DNA of 64,000 nucleotides, taken from positions 1,860,001-1,924,000 of the forward strand of contig NZ_ACZV01000005.1 of the NCBI RefSeq assembly GCF_000176235.1, in the 5' to 3' direction. A program made the position numbers and the translations under genes. Below, in pieces: positions 17,502 through 26,187 of this stretch; within the stretch, counting starts at the first letter, position 1, and each line of letters begins with the position of its first letter. The notes under the pieces were generated by a model. That model saw only the letters and a program-made list of their open reading frames with translations. It did not search any database and was not told the DNA's origin. Origin of the DNA: Vibrio orientalis CIP 102891 = ATCC 33934. Lineage in GTDB: Bacteria; Pseudomonadota; Gammaproteobacteria; Enterobacterales; Vibrionaceae.

Positions 17502-18608
17502 TTACGACTCTTTATTCTTTAAGGTGGCAGTAATACGAATATCCTGACCAACCTGTCTTACATCTTTGACATTGAGATCGATTGTCTCTGCCATTGACTC
17601 TAAACCTAACGCACCGAGTAACCCTCTACCATCGCTACCCATGATCTTAGGGGCCAAATAGAGAATAAGCTCATCAACGAGGTTAGCTTTGATAAGGCTA
17701 CTCGCGAGCGTCGCGCCAGCCTCCACCCATAGGTGATTAATATGGTGCTGTTTTGCTAAGGCAGAAAATGTCGCTGCGAGATCGATCAATTGCTCATCAT
17801 TGAGTATAGGTTCGAGATCTTGACCTTCTGCGACAATAATTCGCTCGCCCTCAGTACTCATTAACTTGAGATCTGAGGTCAACTGATGGTTTCTATCTAA
17901 AATCACTCTAACTGGTTGGCGAAGTTCTTGCTGTGAGTATGCTTCTTGTAACGATAGAGGAAGATCATCCCAGCGCACGTTCAACGAAGCATTATCTTCA
18001 ATCACTGTTTTGCTGGTTGATAAGATCGCCCCACTCTTAGCGCGATACTTTTGCACGTCTTGCCTTGCTTGTGGTGAGGTAATCCACTGGCTTTGACCAT
18101 TAGCTAACGCTGTTTGGCCATCGATGCTCGCTGCCATTTTGAGCTGAACAAAAGGCATCCCAGTTTTCATCTGTTTAATGAAAGCGGGATTGAGCGACTC
18201 TGCTTGTTGCTCAAGTAAGCCTACTTCAACCGTGATGCCCGCATCACGTAACATTTGAATGCCACGCCCAGCGACTTTGGGATTAGGGTCTTCCATTGCA
18301 CAAATGACTTTCGCCACTTTGGCTTTAATTAAGCCCTCTGCACAAGGAGGTGTGCGTCCATAGTGGGAGCAAGGCTCTAATGTGACGTAAGCAGTGGCGC
18401 CGACCGCTCTGTCACCAGCCATACGCAATGCGTGAACTTCAGCGTGCGGTTCGCCAGCGCGATAATGAAAGCCTTCACCGACAATTTCATCACCTTGAAC
18501 GATCACACAACCGACATTAGGATTAGGGGCCGTGGTATAGATGCCGCCTTTTGCCAACTCAATAGCACGCGACATCATAGTAAAATCTTGGGGGGTAAAT
18601 AGTGGCAT
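17502..18608 (-). CDS. ribD: Bifunctional riboflavin deaminase/reductase RibD
   Basis: RibD deaminates and then reduces the pyrimidine product of GTP cyclohydrolase II. The N-terminal deaminase domain has the zinc sites HAEVHAL and PCSHYGRTPPC. The reductase domain begins around residue 150 (FVQLKMAASIDGQTAL). I chose ATG 18608 (MPLFTPQDF), giving 368 aa. A TTG three codons upstream is possible, but neither start has a strong ribosome site. It lies 12 bases after nrdR, so the nrdR-ribD-ribE-ribBX-ribH-nusB run is probably one operon. Confidence 0.94.
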   Translation of the reverse strand: MPLFTPQDFTMMSRAIELAKGGIYTTAPNPNVGCVIVQGDEIVGEGFHYRAGEPHAEVHALRMAGDRAVGATAYVTLEPCSHYGRTPPCAEGLIKAKVAKVICAMEDPNPKVAGRGIQMLRDAGITVEVGLLEQQAESLNPAFIKQMKTGMPFVQLKMAASIDGQTALANGQSQWITSPQARQDVQKYRAKSGAILSTSKTVIEDNASLNVRWDDLPLSLQEAYSQQELRQPVRVILDRNHQLTSDLKLMSTEGERIIVAEGQDLEPILNDEQLIDLAATFSALAKQHHINHLWVEAGATLASSLIKANLVDELILYLAPKIMGSDGRGLLGALGLESMAETIDLNVKDVRQVGQDIRITATLKNKES

Positions 18609-18620
18609 TGATAACAACCG

Positions 18621-19070
18621 TTAGTCTTCTAAACGAGCGATCTCTTCGCCAAACTCGCGAATATCTTCAAAGCTACGATAGACAGAGGCAAATCGAATAT
18701 AGGCAACCTTATCAAGTTCTTTAAGTTGATCCATCACCAAGTTACCAATCATTTCACTTGGTACTTCTCGCTCACCAGTTGCTCGGAGCTGAGACTTAAT
18801 CATGCTGATCGACACATCCACTGCATCGGCACTCACCGGACGCTTTTCTAATGCGCGCTGAAGACCACCGACCATTTTGTCTTCATTGAATGGTTCGCGG
18901 TTGCCGTTAGATTTAATCACTCTTGGCATAACGAGCTCAGCCGTTTCAAAAGTAGTAAAACGCTCGCTACACGCAAGACATTGACGACGACGTCGCACTT
19001 GATGGCCATCAGCAACCAGACGAGAATCAATTACTTTAGTATCGTTCTCAGAACAAAAAGGACAATGCAT
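18621..19070 (-). CDS. nrdR: NrdR, ribonucleotide reductase repressor
   Basis: NrdR is a zinc-ribbon, ATP-cone regulator that represses nrd genes according to the ATP/dATP state. The zinc ribbon is CPFC (residues 3-6) with CLAC near residue 31. The basic VRRRRQC stretch binds DNA, and the ATP cone starts at PRVIKSNGNREPFNEDK. ATG 19070 has a near-perfect Shine-Dalgarno sequence (GGAGGTGAT) and gives 149 aa, as in E. coli. It heads the rib operon, the usual arrangement. Confidence 0.96.
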   Translation of the reverse strand: MHCPFCSENDTKVIDSRLVADGHQVRRRRQCLACSERFTTFETAELVMPRVIKSNGNREPFNEDKMVGGLQRALEKRPVSADAVDVSISMIKSQLRATGEREVPSEMIGNLVMDQLKELDKVAYIRFASVYRSFEDIREFGEEIARLED

Positions 19071-19120
19071 ATCACCTCCATATAAGTGAAAGCTAGTGTA
19101 GCGGATTTGCTTCAGACAAG

Positions 19121-19150
19121 AAAACAAAAGGGGCTAGATAGCCCCTTTTT
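19121..19150 (-). terminator. Rho-independent terminator after proA
   Basis: AGGGGCT and AGCCCCT pair around a four-base loop, followed on the minus strand by TTTTGTTTT. A T run on the other side makes it partly bidirectional. Confidence 0.85.
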
Positions 19151-19173
19151 CAATCAATGTTTAACAAGATTTG

Positions 19174-20424
19174 TTAACTGCGCGGCAAGTAGTTTGCCTT
19201 ACCGACCCATTTGTAGCTGGTCAACTCTTCCAAGCCCATAGGACCGCGAGCATGCAGCTTCTGCGTAGAGACCGCCACTTCAGCGCCAAGACCAAACTGT
19301 GCACCATCAGTGAAACGCGTTGAAGCATTCACATAAACTGCCGCCGAGCCAACAGAGTTAATAAACACTTCTGAGTTTTCTAGGCTGTTGGTCATGATAG
19401 CATCTGAGTGGCTCGCATTATGAACGCGCATATGATCAACCGCTTCATGAACGTCAGCAACCACTTTAACGCCTAGCGTGTAGCTTAGCCATTCGGTATC
19501 AAAGTCACCTTCGCCAGCATCACGTAGCTCTTTAGCTGTGCTAAGCAGTGCTTTCGCTTTTGGCTCAGCAACCAGCGCAACCTTATCCGCTACACGCTCT
19601 GCTAGCATAGGTAAGAACTCTGCGGCTACTTTTTCGTGAACCAATAAAGTATCTAATGAGTTACATGCCGATGGGCGTTGTACTTTTGAGTTTTCAACCA
19701 CATCCAATGATTTTGCTAGATTAGCACTTTCATCAACGAAGATATGGCTAATACCAAACCCACCAATAATCACAGGGATAGTGCTGTTTTCTTTACACAT
19801 TTTGTGCAAACCAGCACCACCGCGTGGAATGATCATATCAACATAGTCATCAAGCTTAAGCAGTTGCGAAACAAGCTCACGATCAGGCTTTTCGATGTAC
19901 TGGACTGATGCCGCAGGCAGACCCGCTTTTGCCAGCGCAGACTGAATCACTTTAACCAGTTCCATGTTAGAGAAGAAGGTCTCTTTACCACCACGTAGGA
20001 TGCTTGCGTTACCTGTCTTTAGACACAGAGCAGCGATGTCGATCGTTACGTTAGGGCGAGCTTCATAAATCACACCAACCACACCAAGCGGTACACGACG
20101 ACGTGATAGCGACATACCATTTTCTAGTACTTTACTGTCTAGTTCGCTACCTACAGGATCGTTTAGGCTAATCACGTTACGTACATCGTTAGCAATCCCA
20201 GTAAGACGCTCTGGGTTTAGCAATAGTCGATCAAGCAGTGCCTCGGTTAGACCTGCTTCGCGGCCTTGTTCGATATCTTTCGCATTCGCCGCTAAGATAT
20301 CTTCAGCGTTTGCTTCAAGCTCATCGGCAATAATCGCCAATGCTTGGTTTTTTTGTGCTGTTGATGCTGTTGCCAGTTGGAAAGCCGCTTCTTTTGCAGC
20401 TTTACCCATAGAAATCAGTTCCAC
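19174..20424 (-). CDS. proA: Gamma-glutamyl phosphate reductase
   Basis: ProA reduces gamma-glutamyl phosphate to glutamate semialdehyde, the second step of proline synthesis. The aldehyde-dehydrogenase fold carries the catalytic cysteine in RPSACNSLDTLLVH. The GVIYEARPNVTIDIAALC and LGAEVAVSTQKLHARGPMGLEELTSYKW motifs are typical. It is 416 aa long. It starts 10 bases after proB and ends at a terminator. Confidence 0.97.
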   Translation of the reverse strand: MELISMGKAAKEAAFQLATASTAQKNQALAIIADELEANAEDILAANAKDIEQGREAGLTEALLDRLLLNPERLTGIANDVRNVISLNDPVGSELDSKVLENGMSLSRRRVPLGVVGVIYEARPNVTIDIAALCLKTGNASILRGGKETFFSNMELVKVIQSALAKAGLPAASVQYIEKPDRELVSQLLKLDDYVDMIIPRGGAGLHKMCKENSTIPVIIGGFGISHIFVDESANLAKSLDVVENSKVQRPSACNSLDTLLVHEKVAAEFLPMLAERVADKVALVAEPKAKALLSTAKELRDAGEGDFDTEWLSYTLGVKVVADVHEAVDHMRVHNASHSDAIMTNSLENSEVFINSVGSAAVYVNASTRFTDGAQFGLGAEVAVSTQKLHARGPMGLEELTSYKWVGKANYLPRS

Positions 20425-20434
20425 TTTTCTTTCC

Positions 20435-21568
20435 TTATTCTTGGATTACGACCATATCGTCACGGTGCAATACTTCATTGCCGTAGTCATAACCTAAAAT
20501 TCCAATAATATCTTTACTGTGCTTGCCGACAATTTTGGCCATGTCTTGGCTTGAGTAACTGGCGATACCGCGTGCAATCAATTTACCTTGTGTGTCAGTC
20601 ACGCGTACAACGTCGCCGCGAGCGAACTCGCCGCTCACTTTAGTTAAACCTTTAGCAAGCAGGCTACTGCCCTTACCGACCACAGCGTTAACGGCACCAT
20701 CATCAATCACAATATCACCTGACGCGGCTGGTCCTGCAAGAATCCAACGCTTACGGTTTTCTAATGCTTCTTCACACGGTAAGAAACGTGTGCCTTGTGG
20801 GTTATCACCAAGTGAATCAAACACCACATTTGGCGCGCTACCCGCAGCAATGATGACCTCGATACCTGCGCGACGTGCAATATCTGCCGCTTGCAACTTA
20901 GTTGCCATGCCGCCAGTACCTAGCGTGGTACCACTACCACCGGCAATTTTGCGCAGCGTATCGTCAATGGTCTTAACTTCCTTAATCAGCTCGGCATTTG
21001 GGTCTTTGCGAGGGTCAGCAGTAAATAAACCTTTTTGGTCAGTCAGTAGCAGCAGCTTATCTGCGCCACACAAAATACCGACTAAAGCAGACAAGTTATC
21101 GTTGTCACCCACTTTGATTTCGCTCGTCGCTACCGCATCGTTTTCATTTACGACAGGAATAATGTCGTTTTCGACGAGAGCGTTGATGGTGTCGCGCGCA
21201 TTAAGGAAGCGTTCACGATCTTCTAAATCAGCACGTGTCAGCAACATTTGACCTATCTTAAGGCCATAAATTGCAAACAGAGATTCCCAGGTTTGAATTA
21301 ACTGACTTTGACCCACCGCCGCTAAAAGCTGCTTACTTGCCATAGAATTGGGCAGTGCGGGGTATCCTAGGTGTTCACGGCCAGCCGCAATCGCGCCCGA
21401 CGAAACCATAACCACAGAGTGGCCTTGCTTTTTAAGTTCAGCACACTGACGTACCAGCTCAACCATATGAGCTCGATCCAATGCCAACGTACCACCCGTT
21501 AAAACACTTGTACCTAGTTTAACCACGACAGTCTGAGACTGTACGGTATTTCCGCTTTCTTGATTCAT
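20435..21568 (-). CDS. proB: Glutamate 5-kinase
   Basis: ProB phosphorylates glutamate in the feedback-controlled first step of proline synthesis. The amino-acid-kinase domain begins VVVKLGTSVLTGG (residue 14 onward) and includes VSSGAIAAGREHLG and IPVVNENDAVATSEIKVGDN. A C-terminal PUA domain covers about residues 275-365 (GAVNAVVGKGSSLLAKGLTKV). It is 377 aa long, a few residues more at the N terminus than E. coli (367). AAAGG lies at a proper distance before ATG 21568. Confidence 0.96.
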   Translation of the reverse strand: MNQESGNTVQSQTVVVKLGTSVLTGGTLALDRAHMVELVRQCAELKKQGHSVVMVSSGAIAAGREHLGYPALPNSMASKQLLAAVGQSQLIQTWESLFAIYGLKIGQMLLTRADLEDRERFLNARDTINALVENDIIPVVNENDAVATSEIKVGDNDNLSALVGILCGADKLLLLTDQKGLFTADPRKDPNAELIKEVKTIDDTLRKIAGGSGTTLGTGGMATKLQAADIARRAGIEVIIAAGSAPNVVFDSLGDNPQGTRFLPCEEALENRKRWILAGPAASGDIVIDDGAVNAVVGKGSSLLAKGLTKVSGEFARGDVVRVTDTQGKLIARGIASYSSQDMAKIVGKHSKDIIGILGYDYGNEVLHRDDMVVIQE

Positions 21569-21680
21569 TGCCTTTCTACTATGAAAAATATAAAAACCCT
21601 CTCAACCTTGTTCTTAATTGATAAGTCACAAAGATTGATTAGACCTGATGTTTTAGCAATCAAATCGAAATTTCACAAGC

Positions 21681-21707
21681 AGAAAAGGCGCTAAAAAGCG
21701 CCTTTTT
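21681..21707 (-). terminator. Rho-independent terminator after crl
   Basis: GGCGC and GCGCC pair around a T-rich loop, with TTTTCT following on the minus strand. It separates crl from proBA. Confidence 0.75.
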
Positions 21708-21735
21708 GGTCTATAGAGGCAAAAGCCTGAGTATT

Positions 21736-22125
21736 TTAGACGAATTCGACAGATTCCTTGTGAATCGCCAGTGGGATTTCAAACTCTTTTTCGAGAGTTT
21801 CAAGCAGCTTTTGGTGAAACACTTCTTGGGTTCGAGTGACATCTTGAATGGCCTTTTTAGGTAGCGCTTTGTCTTGCCACTCCCCTGTCACGTCGTATAA
21901 ACCTGAGCGGTAACGGGCTTCAAATGCCTCACCATTTTTCTCAAGTTCAAGCCACCAGCCCCAAAACTCGCGCTGCTCTGGTGATTTTTTATCATTGACG
22001 CAAACCGATAGGCAATCAAACAAGTAAGAGCCTTCAGAACTTTGTGATTCGCGCAGGTAAGGCCCAATAGCCCTCAGTGTGGTTAACAAGCGATAATGTG
22101 TCGGACTTTTTGTCTGTTCAGACAT
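21736..22125 (-). CDS. crl: Crl, sigma-S assembly factor
   Basis: Crl binds sigma-S and helps it join core RNA polymerase. The 129 residues carry the family core: RAIGPYLRE, FDCLSVCVN and EQREFWGWWLELE, which match the E. coli blocks ALGPYIRE, FDCLAVCVN and EVREFWGWWMELE as I recall them. It lies between frsA and proB, the same neighbourhood as in E. coli (gpt-frsA-crl-proBA). Confidence 0.93.
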   Translation of the reverse strand: MSEQTKSPTHYRLLTTLRAIGPYLRESQSSEGSYLFDCLSVCVNDKKSPEQREFWGWWLELEKNGEAFEARYRSGLYDVTGEWQDKALPKKAIQDVTRTQEVFHQKLLETLEKEFEIPLAIHKESVEFV

Positions 22126-22229
22126 AATGAATCTCCATATTCATTTACTTATTGTTATTCGCGCATACTTCAGGACTAAACAGTCTGGGTAGCTCGTATA
22201 CATAAGTGTTGTCTAAATTAGTTTAATTG

Positions 22230-23477
22230 TCATCTAATTAGCTCATCTTCTAACCACTTTATCGCTAAATCGAGGGATTGCTCATAACCTTGTGTAATTG
22301 TCTTAGCACTAATTTTCTTCGCTTTTCCGTAGTCGCTGTAAACCGCAACTAACTGGTTATCGCTGTAGGGCGAGACTGGGTCATTTTCTAAACTCATCGC
22401 CAAAATCGGCACTCGGGTCTTGCGTCCCGCTAAGATGCCTTGAACCTTTAATGACCAAGCCATCAGTTGCCCTGCGAGACTATGAATGTCGACCGCTGTC
22501 TTACCTAATCGAGATGCCAATACATCCAAATACATCTTAGGCATCTGCTTGAGTTTTTCCGGCGAAGAGAGCACATCATGAATCGGCGCCCCAAGTGAGA
22601 CACAGGCTTTAATTTTATCTTGCTCAAGGAACGAGAGTCGTACCATCGCATTACCGCCAAAGCGGAAACCAATCAAGCCAACTTTATGGTGATCGACATA
22701 AGGGATGTGATATAGCTCATTCAGCACTGCCTGATGCAAGCGCGACGTGTCTTCAGTCAAGTTCCAGTGGGTATTGTAACCAATAGAAGGCATATCGACC
22801 GTTAACATGGCGATGTTCTTTTTCGCCAAATGGTCACGAAACAGCGCCCATAGATCCGTTTGTAAGCTGTCTAACCCAGCACTGACCATAACGACAGGTT
22901 GCGGTTTTTCGGTACTGGTTAAGTGCAAATGAGCGACGATAGTTTTCTTTTGGTATGGGATCTCAATACGTTTGACAATGTATTTGGTTTTATTGCTCGC
23001 TTCAGTGTAAGCATTACTGGCAAGCACTTGCGCTTGTGCGGCTAAGTTGTCATTTTTTAGGTGTGGATACCCGGCAATACTAAAACATAGCGATGCGTTA
23101 AACATCTCATCTGCCGCATCCTCTCCCTTAAGTTCTGCTGCGCGCTTTTGATGCAGCATCCCCAGTTTCGTCCACTCATAAGTCCAGTTACCACTGTGGT
23201 AGCCCATCACGGTATCTAGCCACTGATCGTTGGTACGCGAATGCTTAGAGGCCGCAATTTTGGCCAACACCGCTTCGATCTCTATGGGGTCAAGTCCCTG
23301 CCATGACCACTGCATACGACGAAGATTGCGATACCACTTATAGCCATCCTCCTCTAGCTTACCATCAAGAAATGTTTGGCTACTCGGCATATAGCGGGTA
23401 AGCCCAGACGTTTCTTTTGCTTGCTTATGATTCGCAAATAAGGTTTCGGAGAGGTTCTTGCTGACTTCCTCTGACAT
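22230..23477 (-). CDS. frsA: FrsA, alpha/beta-hydrolase-fold protein
   Basis: FrsA is a 415-residue alpha/beta-hydrolase-fold protein linked to the fermentation/respiration balance through binding of EIIA-Glc. The fold is visible from about residue 190 (PVVMVSAGLDSLQTDLW). At the nucleophile elbow the sequence reads GFRFGG (about residue 269), with arginine where hydrolases have serine. A classical serine-hydrolase role is therefore unlikely; published catalytic claims for FrsA have been disputed. It lies between gpt and crl, as in E. coli. Confidence 0.92.
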   Translation of the reverse strand: MSEEVSKNLSETLFANHKQAKETSGLTRYMPSSQTFLDGKLEEDGYKWYRNLRRMQWSWQGLDPIEIEAVLAKIAASKHSRTNDQWLDTVMGYHSGNWTYEWTKLGMLHQKRAAELKGEDAADEMFNASLCFSIAGYPHLKNDNLAAQAQVLASNAYTEASNKTKYIVKRIEIPYQKKTIVAHLHLTSTEKPQPVVMVSAGLDSLQTDLWALFRDHLAKKNIAMLTVDMPSIGYNTHWNLTEDTSRLHQAVLNELYHIPYVDHHKVGLIGFRFGGNAMVRLSFLEQDKIKACVSLGAPIHDVLSSPEKLKQMPKMYLDVLASRLGKTAVDIHSLAGQLMAWSLKVQGILAGRKTRVPILAMSLENDPVSPYSDNQLVAVYSDYGKAKKISAKTITQGYEQSLDLAIKWLEDELIR

Positions 23478-23514
23478 GAGTTCGACCTAAATAAATTATG
23501 ATTACTAAATAGTA

Positions 23515-23545
23515 ATAAAAAAAATGACCCAAGAAAGGGTCATTT
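23515..23545 (-). terminator. Rho-independent terminator after gpt
   Basis: On the minus strand AATGACCC and GGGTCATT pair around a short loop, followed by eight Ts. It lies 37 bases after the gpt stop. Confidence 0.85.
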
Positions 23546-23577
23546 ATCAAGAAATAGGTGGGAATTAAGCAAAGAGA

Positions 23578-24042
23578 TTACTTTTGTTTACGATTGATTG
23601 GCTCAACGTACTGAATTGACATATCCCATGGTTGCTCAATCCAAGTGTCTTGTGCGATATCAACTACGTAGTCATCTAGTAGTTCAACACCTGCAGGTTT
23701 TGCACATACAGCGATCAATTTCGCTTTCGGGTACATGTCGCGAAGTTTACGCGCAGTGTCACCACTGTCCACTAGGTCTTCAACGATTAGGAAACCTTCA
23801 CCGTCACCTTCTGGTGCTTTCACTACCGTCATATCACGCTGGTGATCATGGTCGTAGCTAGAGATACAAATTGTATCAACGTGACGAATACCTAGTTCAC
23901 GCGCTAGGATTGCGCCAGGAACAAGACCGCCACGGCTCACAGCCCAAATACCTTTCCACTGCTCTGCTGGCATCTGTTTTTCTGCCAATTCACGACAAAG
24001 TGTGTGCATTTGGTCCCAAGTGATAATGAATTTCTTAGCCAT
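23578..24042 (-). CDS. gpt: Xanthine-guanine phosphoribosyltransferase
   Basis: Gpt salvages guanine, xanthine and hypoxanthine to their nucleotides with PRPP. The PRPP-binding motif LIVEDLVDSGDTARKLR is near residue 85, and the purine-binding end PWDMSIQYVEP is intact. It is 154 aa long against 152 in E. coli. A PurR-like operator (24131-24146) lies just downstream of a candidate -10 element in its leader, so purine repression is likely. The purine permease gene is upstream on the same strand. Confidence 0.96.
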   Translation of the reverse strand: MAKKFIITWDQMHTLCRELAEKQMPAEQWKGIWAVSRGGLVPGAILARELGIRHVDTICISSYDHDHQRDMTVVKAPEGDGEGFLIVEDLVDSGDTARKLRDMYPKAKLIAVCAKPAGVELLDDYVVDIAQDTWIEQPWDMSIQYVEPINRKQK

Positions 24043-24130
24043 TGTAATAACCTAATAATTTGAAAAATCTGCATCCCCGCAAAGCATCTGTAATGAAATG
24101 ATCGCAATCGGCCAGTTTGGGGGAAAAGCT

Positions 24131-24146
24131 ACGCAAACGTTTATTT
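24131..24146. promoter_or_regulatory. PurR-like operator of gpt
   Basis: ACGCAAACGTTTATTT matches ANGCAANCGNTTNCNT with one mismatch. On the minus strand TATTAT (24162-24167) is a candidate -10, with TGAACA 18 bases upstream, which places the operator at about +9 to +24. The NCS2 permease operator has the same geometry. Confidence 0.6.
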
Positions 24147-24242
24147 TACCGAAAGTGCAGCATAATACCAATGCCATAAATAAAATGTTCAGCACGAATG
24201 AACAGTTCAACGCTGGCTATGGGCTAGATTTGATTCTCTAGA

Positions 24243-24281
24243 CAAAAATAATCGCTATAGCAGCCATGACTGCTATAGCGA
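24243..24281 (-). terminator. Terminator after the NCS2 purine permease gene
   Basis: This is a perfect 12-base inverted repeat (TCGCTATAGCAG / CTGCTATAGCGA) with a six-base loop, followed on the minus strand by TTATTTTTG. It lies 48 bases after the permease stop. Confidence 0.8.
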
Positions 24282-24329
24282 CAATAAATAAACTCTTTTC
24301 CAACAAAGAAAAGCAGCGGAGTTGTTAAG

Positions 24330-25619
24330 TTAAGCCACTAAGTATTTGATAATAAATACCGCAGCTAAGACCCAAACACTCACTGAAACTTCACGACCAC
24401 GGCCACTTAGCAGTTTAATCGCTGCATAAGAGATAAAGCCAAGTGCAATACCTTCCGCGATAGAGTATGTCAGAGGCATAAGCAGACATGTCACGACAAC
24501 CGGTGCCGCTTCTGTCAAATCACGCCAGTCTACGCTAACAAGACCAGACATCATTAGAATTGCTACGTAGAAAAGTGCACCTGCTGTCGCGTACGCTGGA
24601 ATCATCCCCGCTAGCGGCGAGAAAAATAACGCCAGAAGGAATAACACACCAACGACGACTGCTGTTAGACCTGTACGACCACCAGCCGCAACACCTGCTG
24701 TGGATTCAACGTAAGAGGTTGTGCTTGAAGTACCTAGCATCGCACCCACTGATGTCGCAGTTGAATCAGCAAGCAGCGCTTTACTTAAGCGAGGAAGCTT
24801 ACCATCTTCTTTGATTAGGTCAGCTTTCGTTGCAACACCAACCAGCGTGCCTGCTGTATCAAATAGGTCAACAAATAGGAAAGCAAATACAACCGAGATC
24901 ATGCCAACTTCAAATACGTCAGCGATGTTCATCTGCATTAGCGTTGGAGCAATGCTTGGTGGTGTAGACATTACGCCGCCCCACTGAACGTCACCCATCA
25001 GTAGGCCAATCGCAGTGATCACTAGGATTGCAATCATTACAGCGCCACGTACACCACGGTATACCAATGCAATCGTTAAGAAGAAACCGAGCGCAGCAAG
25101 TGCTTGTTGTAGACCAGTAATGTCACCAAGGCTTACCAAGGTCGCTGGGTTATCAACAACAATGCCAGAGTTTTGCAGACCGATAAACGCCAGGAAAAGA
25201 CCAATACCCGCCGAAATACCCGTTCTTAAAGACATTGGGATCGAGTTAATGATCCATTCACGTACCTTAAATACACTCAGTGCCATAAAGATGACACCCG
25301 ATACGAAAACCGCTCCGAGCGCTACTTGCCATGAGTGCCCCATGCCAAGAACAACACCGTAAGTGAAGAATGCGTTCAGACCCATACCCGGTGCTAAAGC
25401 GATTGGGTAGTTAGCGACAAAACCCATGATGAAACAGCCAATTGCTGCAGCAAGACAGGTAGCAACAAACACTGCACCTTTGTCCATACCTGCATCAGCA
25501 AGCATCGCTGGGTTAACAAAGATGATGTAAGCCATCGTTAAGAAGGTAGTGATACCTGCGATGATCTCAGTTTTGACTGTCGTGCCATTTTCACTGAGCT
25601 TGAATAGTTTTTCGAACAT
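24330..25619 (-). CDS. NCS2/AzgA-type purine permease
   Basis: This 429-residue inner-membrane transporter has a dozen or more hydrophobic segments, of the COG2252 adenine/guanine/hypoxanthine proton symporter family (E. coli GhxP/GhxQ/PurP relatives). Visible family features are GITTFLTMAYIIFVNPAML near residue 22, APGMGLNAFFTYG near residue 75, FLFVDLFDTAGTLVG, and the substrate-site region TSSTTSYVESTAGVAAGGRTG. The exact substrate cannot be told from sequence. A PurR operator follows its promoter, and gpt lies downstream, so purine base uptake is the likely role. Confidence 0.9.
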   Translation of the reverse strand: MFEKLFKLSENGTTVKTEIIAGITTFLTMAYIIFVNPAMLADAGMDKGAVFVATCLAAAIGCFIMGFVANYPIALAPGMGLNAFFTYGVVLGMGHSWQVALGAVFVSGVIFMALSVFKVREWIINSIPMSLRTGISAGIGLFLAFIGLQNSGIVVDNPATLVSLGDITGLQQALAALGFFLTIALVYRGVRGAVMIAILVITAIGLLMGDVQWGGVMSTPPSIAPTLMQMNIADVFEVGMISVVFAFLFVDLFDTAGTLVGVATKADLIKEDGKLPRLSKALLADSTATSVGAMLGTSSTTSYVESTAGVAAGGRTGLTAVVVGVLFLLALFFSPLAGMIPAYATAGALFYVAILMMSGLVSVDWRDLTEAAPVVVTCLLMPLTYSIAEGIALGFISYAAIKLLSGRGREVSVSVWVLAAVFIIKYLVA

Positions 25620-25641
25620 AATCGAATCCTAAAAAGGTAAA

Positions 25642-25657
25642 AAGTAAACGGTTGCGT
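25642..25657. promoter_or_regulatory. PurR operator of the NCS2 permease gene
   Basis: On the minus strand ACGCAACCGTTTACTT fits ANGCAANCGNTTNCNT at every defined position. It lies at about +9 to +24 relative to the -10 element TATAAT (25673-25678, minus strand). No good -35 element is visible. Confidence 0.75.
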
Positions 25658-25672
25658 AATCGATTGGCGGGA

Positions 25673-25678
25673 ATTATA
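25673..25678 (-). promoter_or_regulatory. -10 element of the NCS2 permease promoter
   Basis: A consensus TATAAT on the minus strand, 54 bases before the ATG. The PurR operator begins about 15 bases downstream. The -35 region is weak. Confidence 0.55.
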
Positions 25679-25982
25679 ATGTCATCAAATAGTAAATTCC
25701 AGATAGAATTAAGACTCTAACTAATATTTCTAATTGTAAAAGGGAAATTCAATCGATTACATTGCCCAAAAAACCAGTAAAAAGGCCTACTTATCAGCAA
25801 CTAAGATTAAAATTAACTTTTGAGAGAAAAAGGTGTTTTTTTGTGCAGTGTTGCAAACTTACAAGTGACCAAATGGCAAATGTTCGGCGTGCAATATGAG
25901 TTTATGCGAATAAAATTACAGTAAGAAGAGCTAGCTAAGGAAAGCACAAAGTTAAGATATACAGATATGCTATTTTTCAGAT

Positions 25983-26010
25983 AAAAAAACGCCACTCAAT
26001 TTGAGTGGCG
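25983..26010 (-). terminator. Terminator of the VcdRP-like RNA
   Basis: CGCCACTCAA and TTGAGTGGCG form an inverted repeat; on the minus strand it is followed by seven Ts. It ends the transcript that carries the 28-codon gene. Confidence 0.9.
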
Positions 26011-26100
26011 GTTGAATCATGTCAGCAAGAATTAAGCTGCTGAAAAAAAATTCCAATAATAGGGGTGAACATACTCTGTTCGAGAGTCACAAACCTCGGA

Positions 26101-26187
26101 TTAGTAACCAAAGCTTGTTGGATAAGTAAACGTACCTGTGTAAACAGAGCTGTTTAGCCAGAACGCTGCACTTGGTAAACCTTTCAT
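26101..26187 (-). CDS. vcdP: 28-residue small protein, VcdP-like
   Basis: The frame ATG 26187 to TAA 26101 encodes 28 residues, starting MKGLPSAAFW and ending TYPTSFGY, rich in aromatic residues (Tyr, Phe, Trp) and without acidic residues. The ribosome site AAGGTGAT lies five bases before the ATG and is among the best in the window, which argues for real translation. Promoter, leader and terminator surround it. If it is VcdP, the peptide is expected to bind citrate synthase (GltA) and raise carbon flow into the TCA cycle; this function rests on my memory of V. cholerae work. I recall VcdP there as 29 aa. Confidence 0.7.
   Translation of the reverse strand: MKGLPSAAFWLNSSVYTGTFTYPTSFGY

Noticed and set aside
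20592..21251. A 219-codon plus-strand open frame opposite proB
   Set aside because: It is a mirror of the proB codon bias, with no ribosome site or promoter and no known domain.
25620..25720. Possible purine riboswitch before the NCS2 permease gene
   Set aside because: No three-way junction with the conserved loop sequences is visible; a PurR operator explains the region better.
25813..25995. A 60-codon open frame on the minus strand downstream of the small gene
   Set aside because: Its GTG start lies inside the terminator hairpin of the VcdRP-like RNA, there is no ribosome site, and the product has no recognisable pattern.
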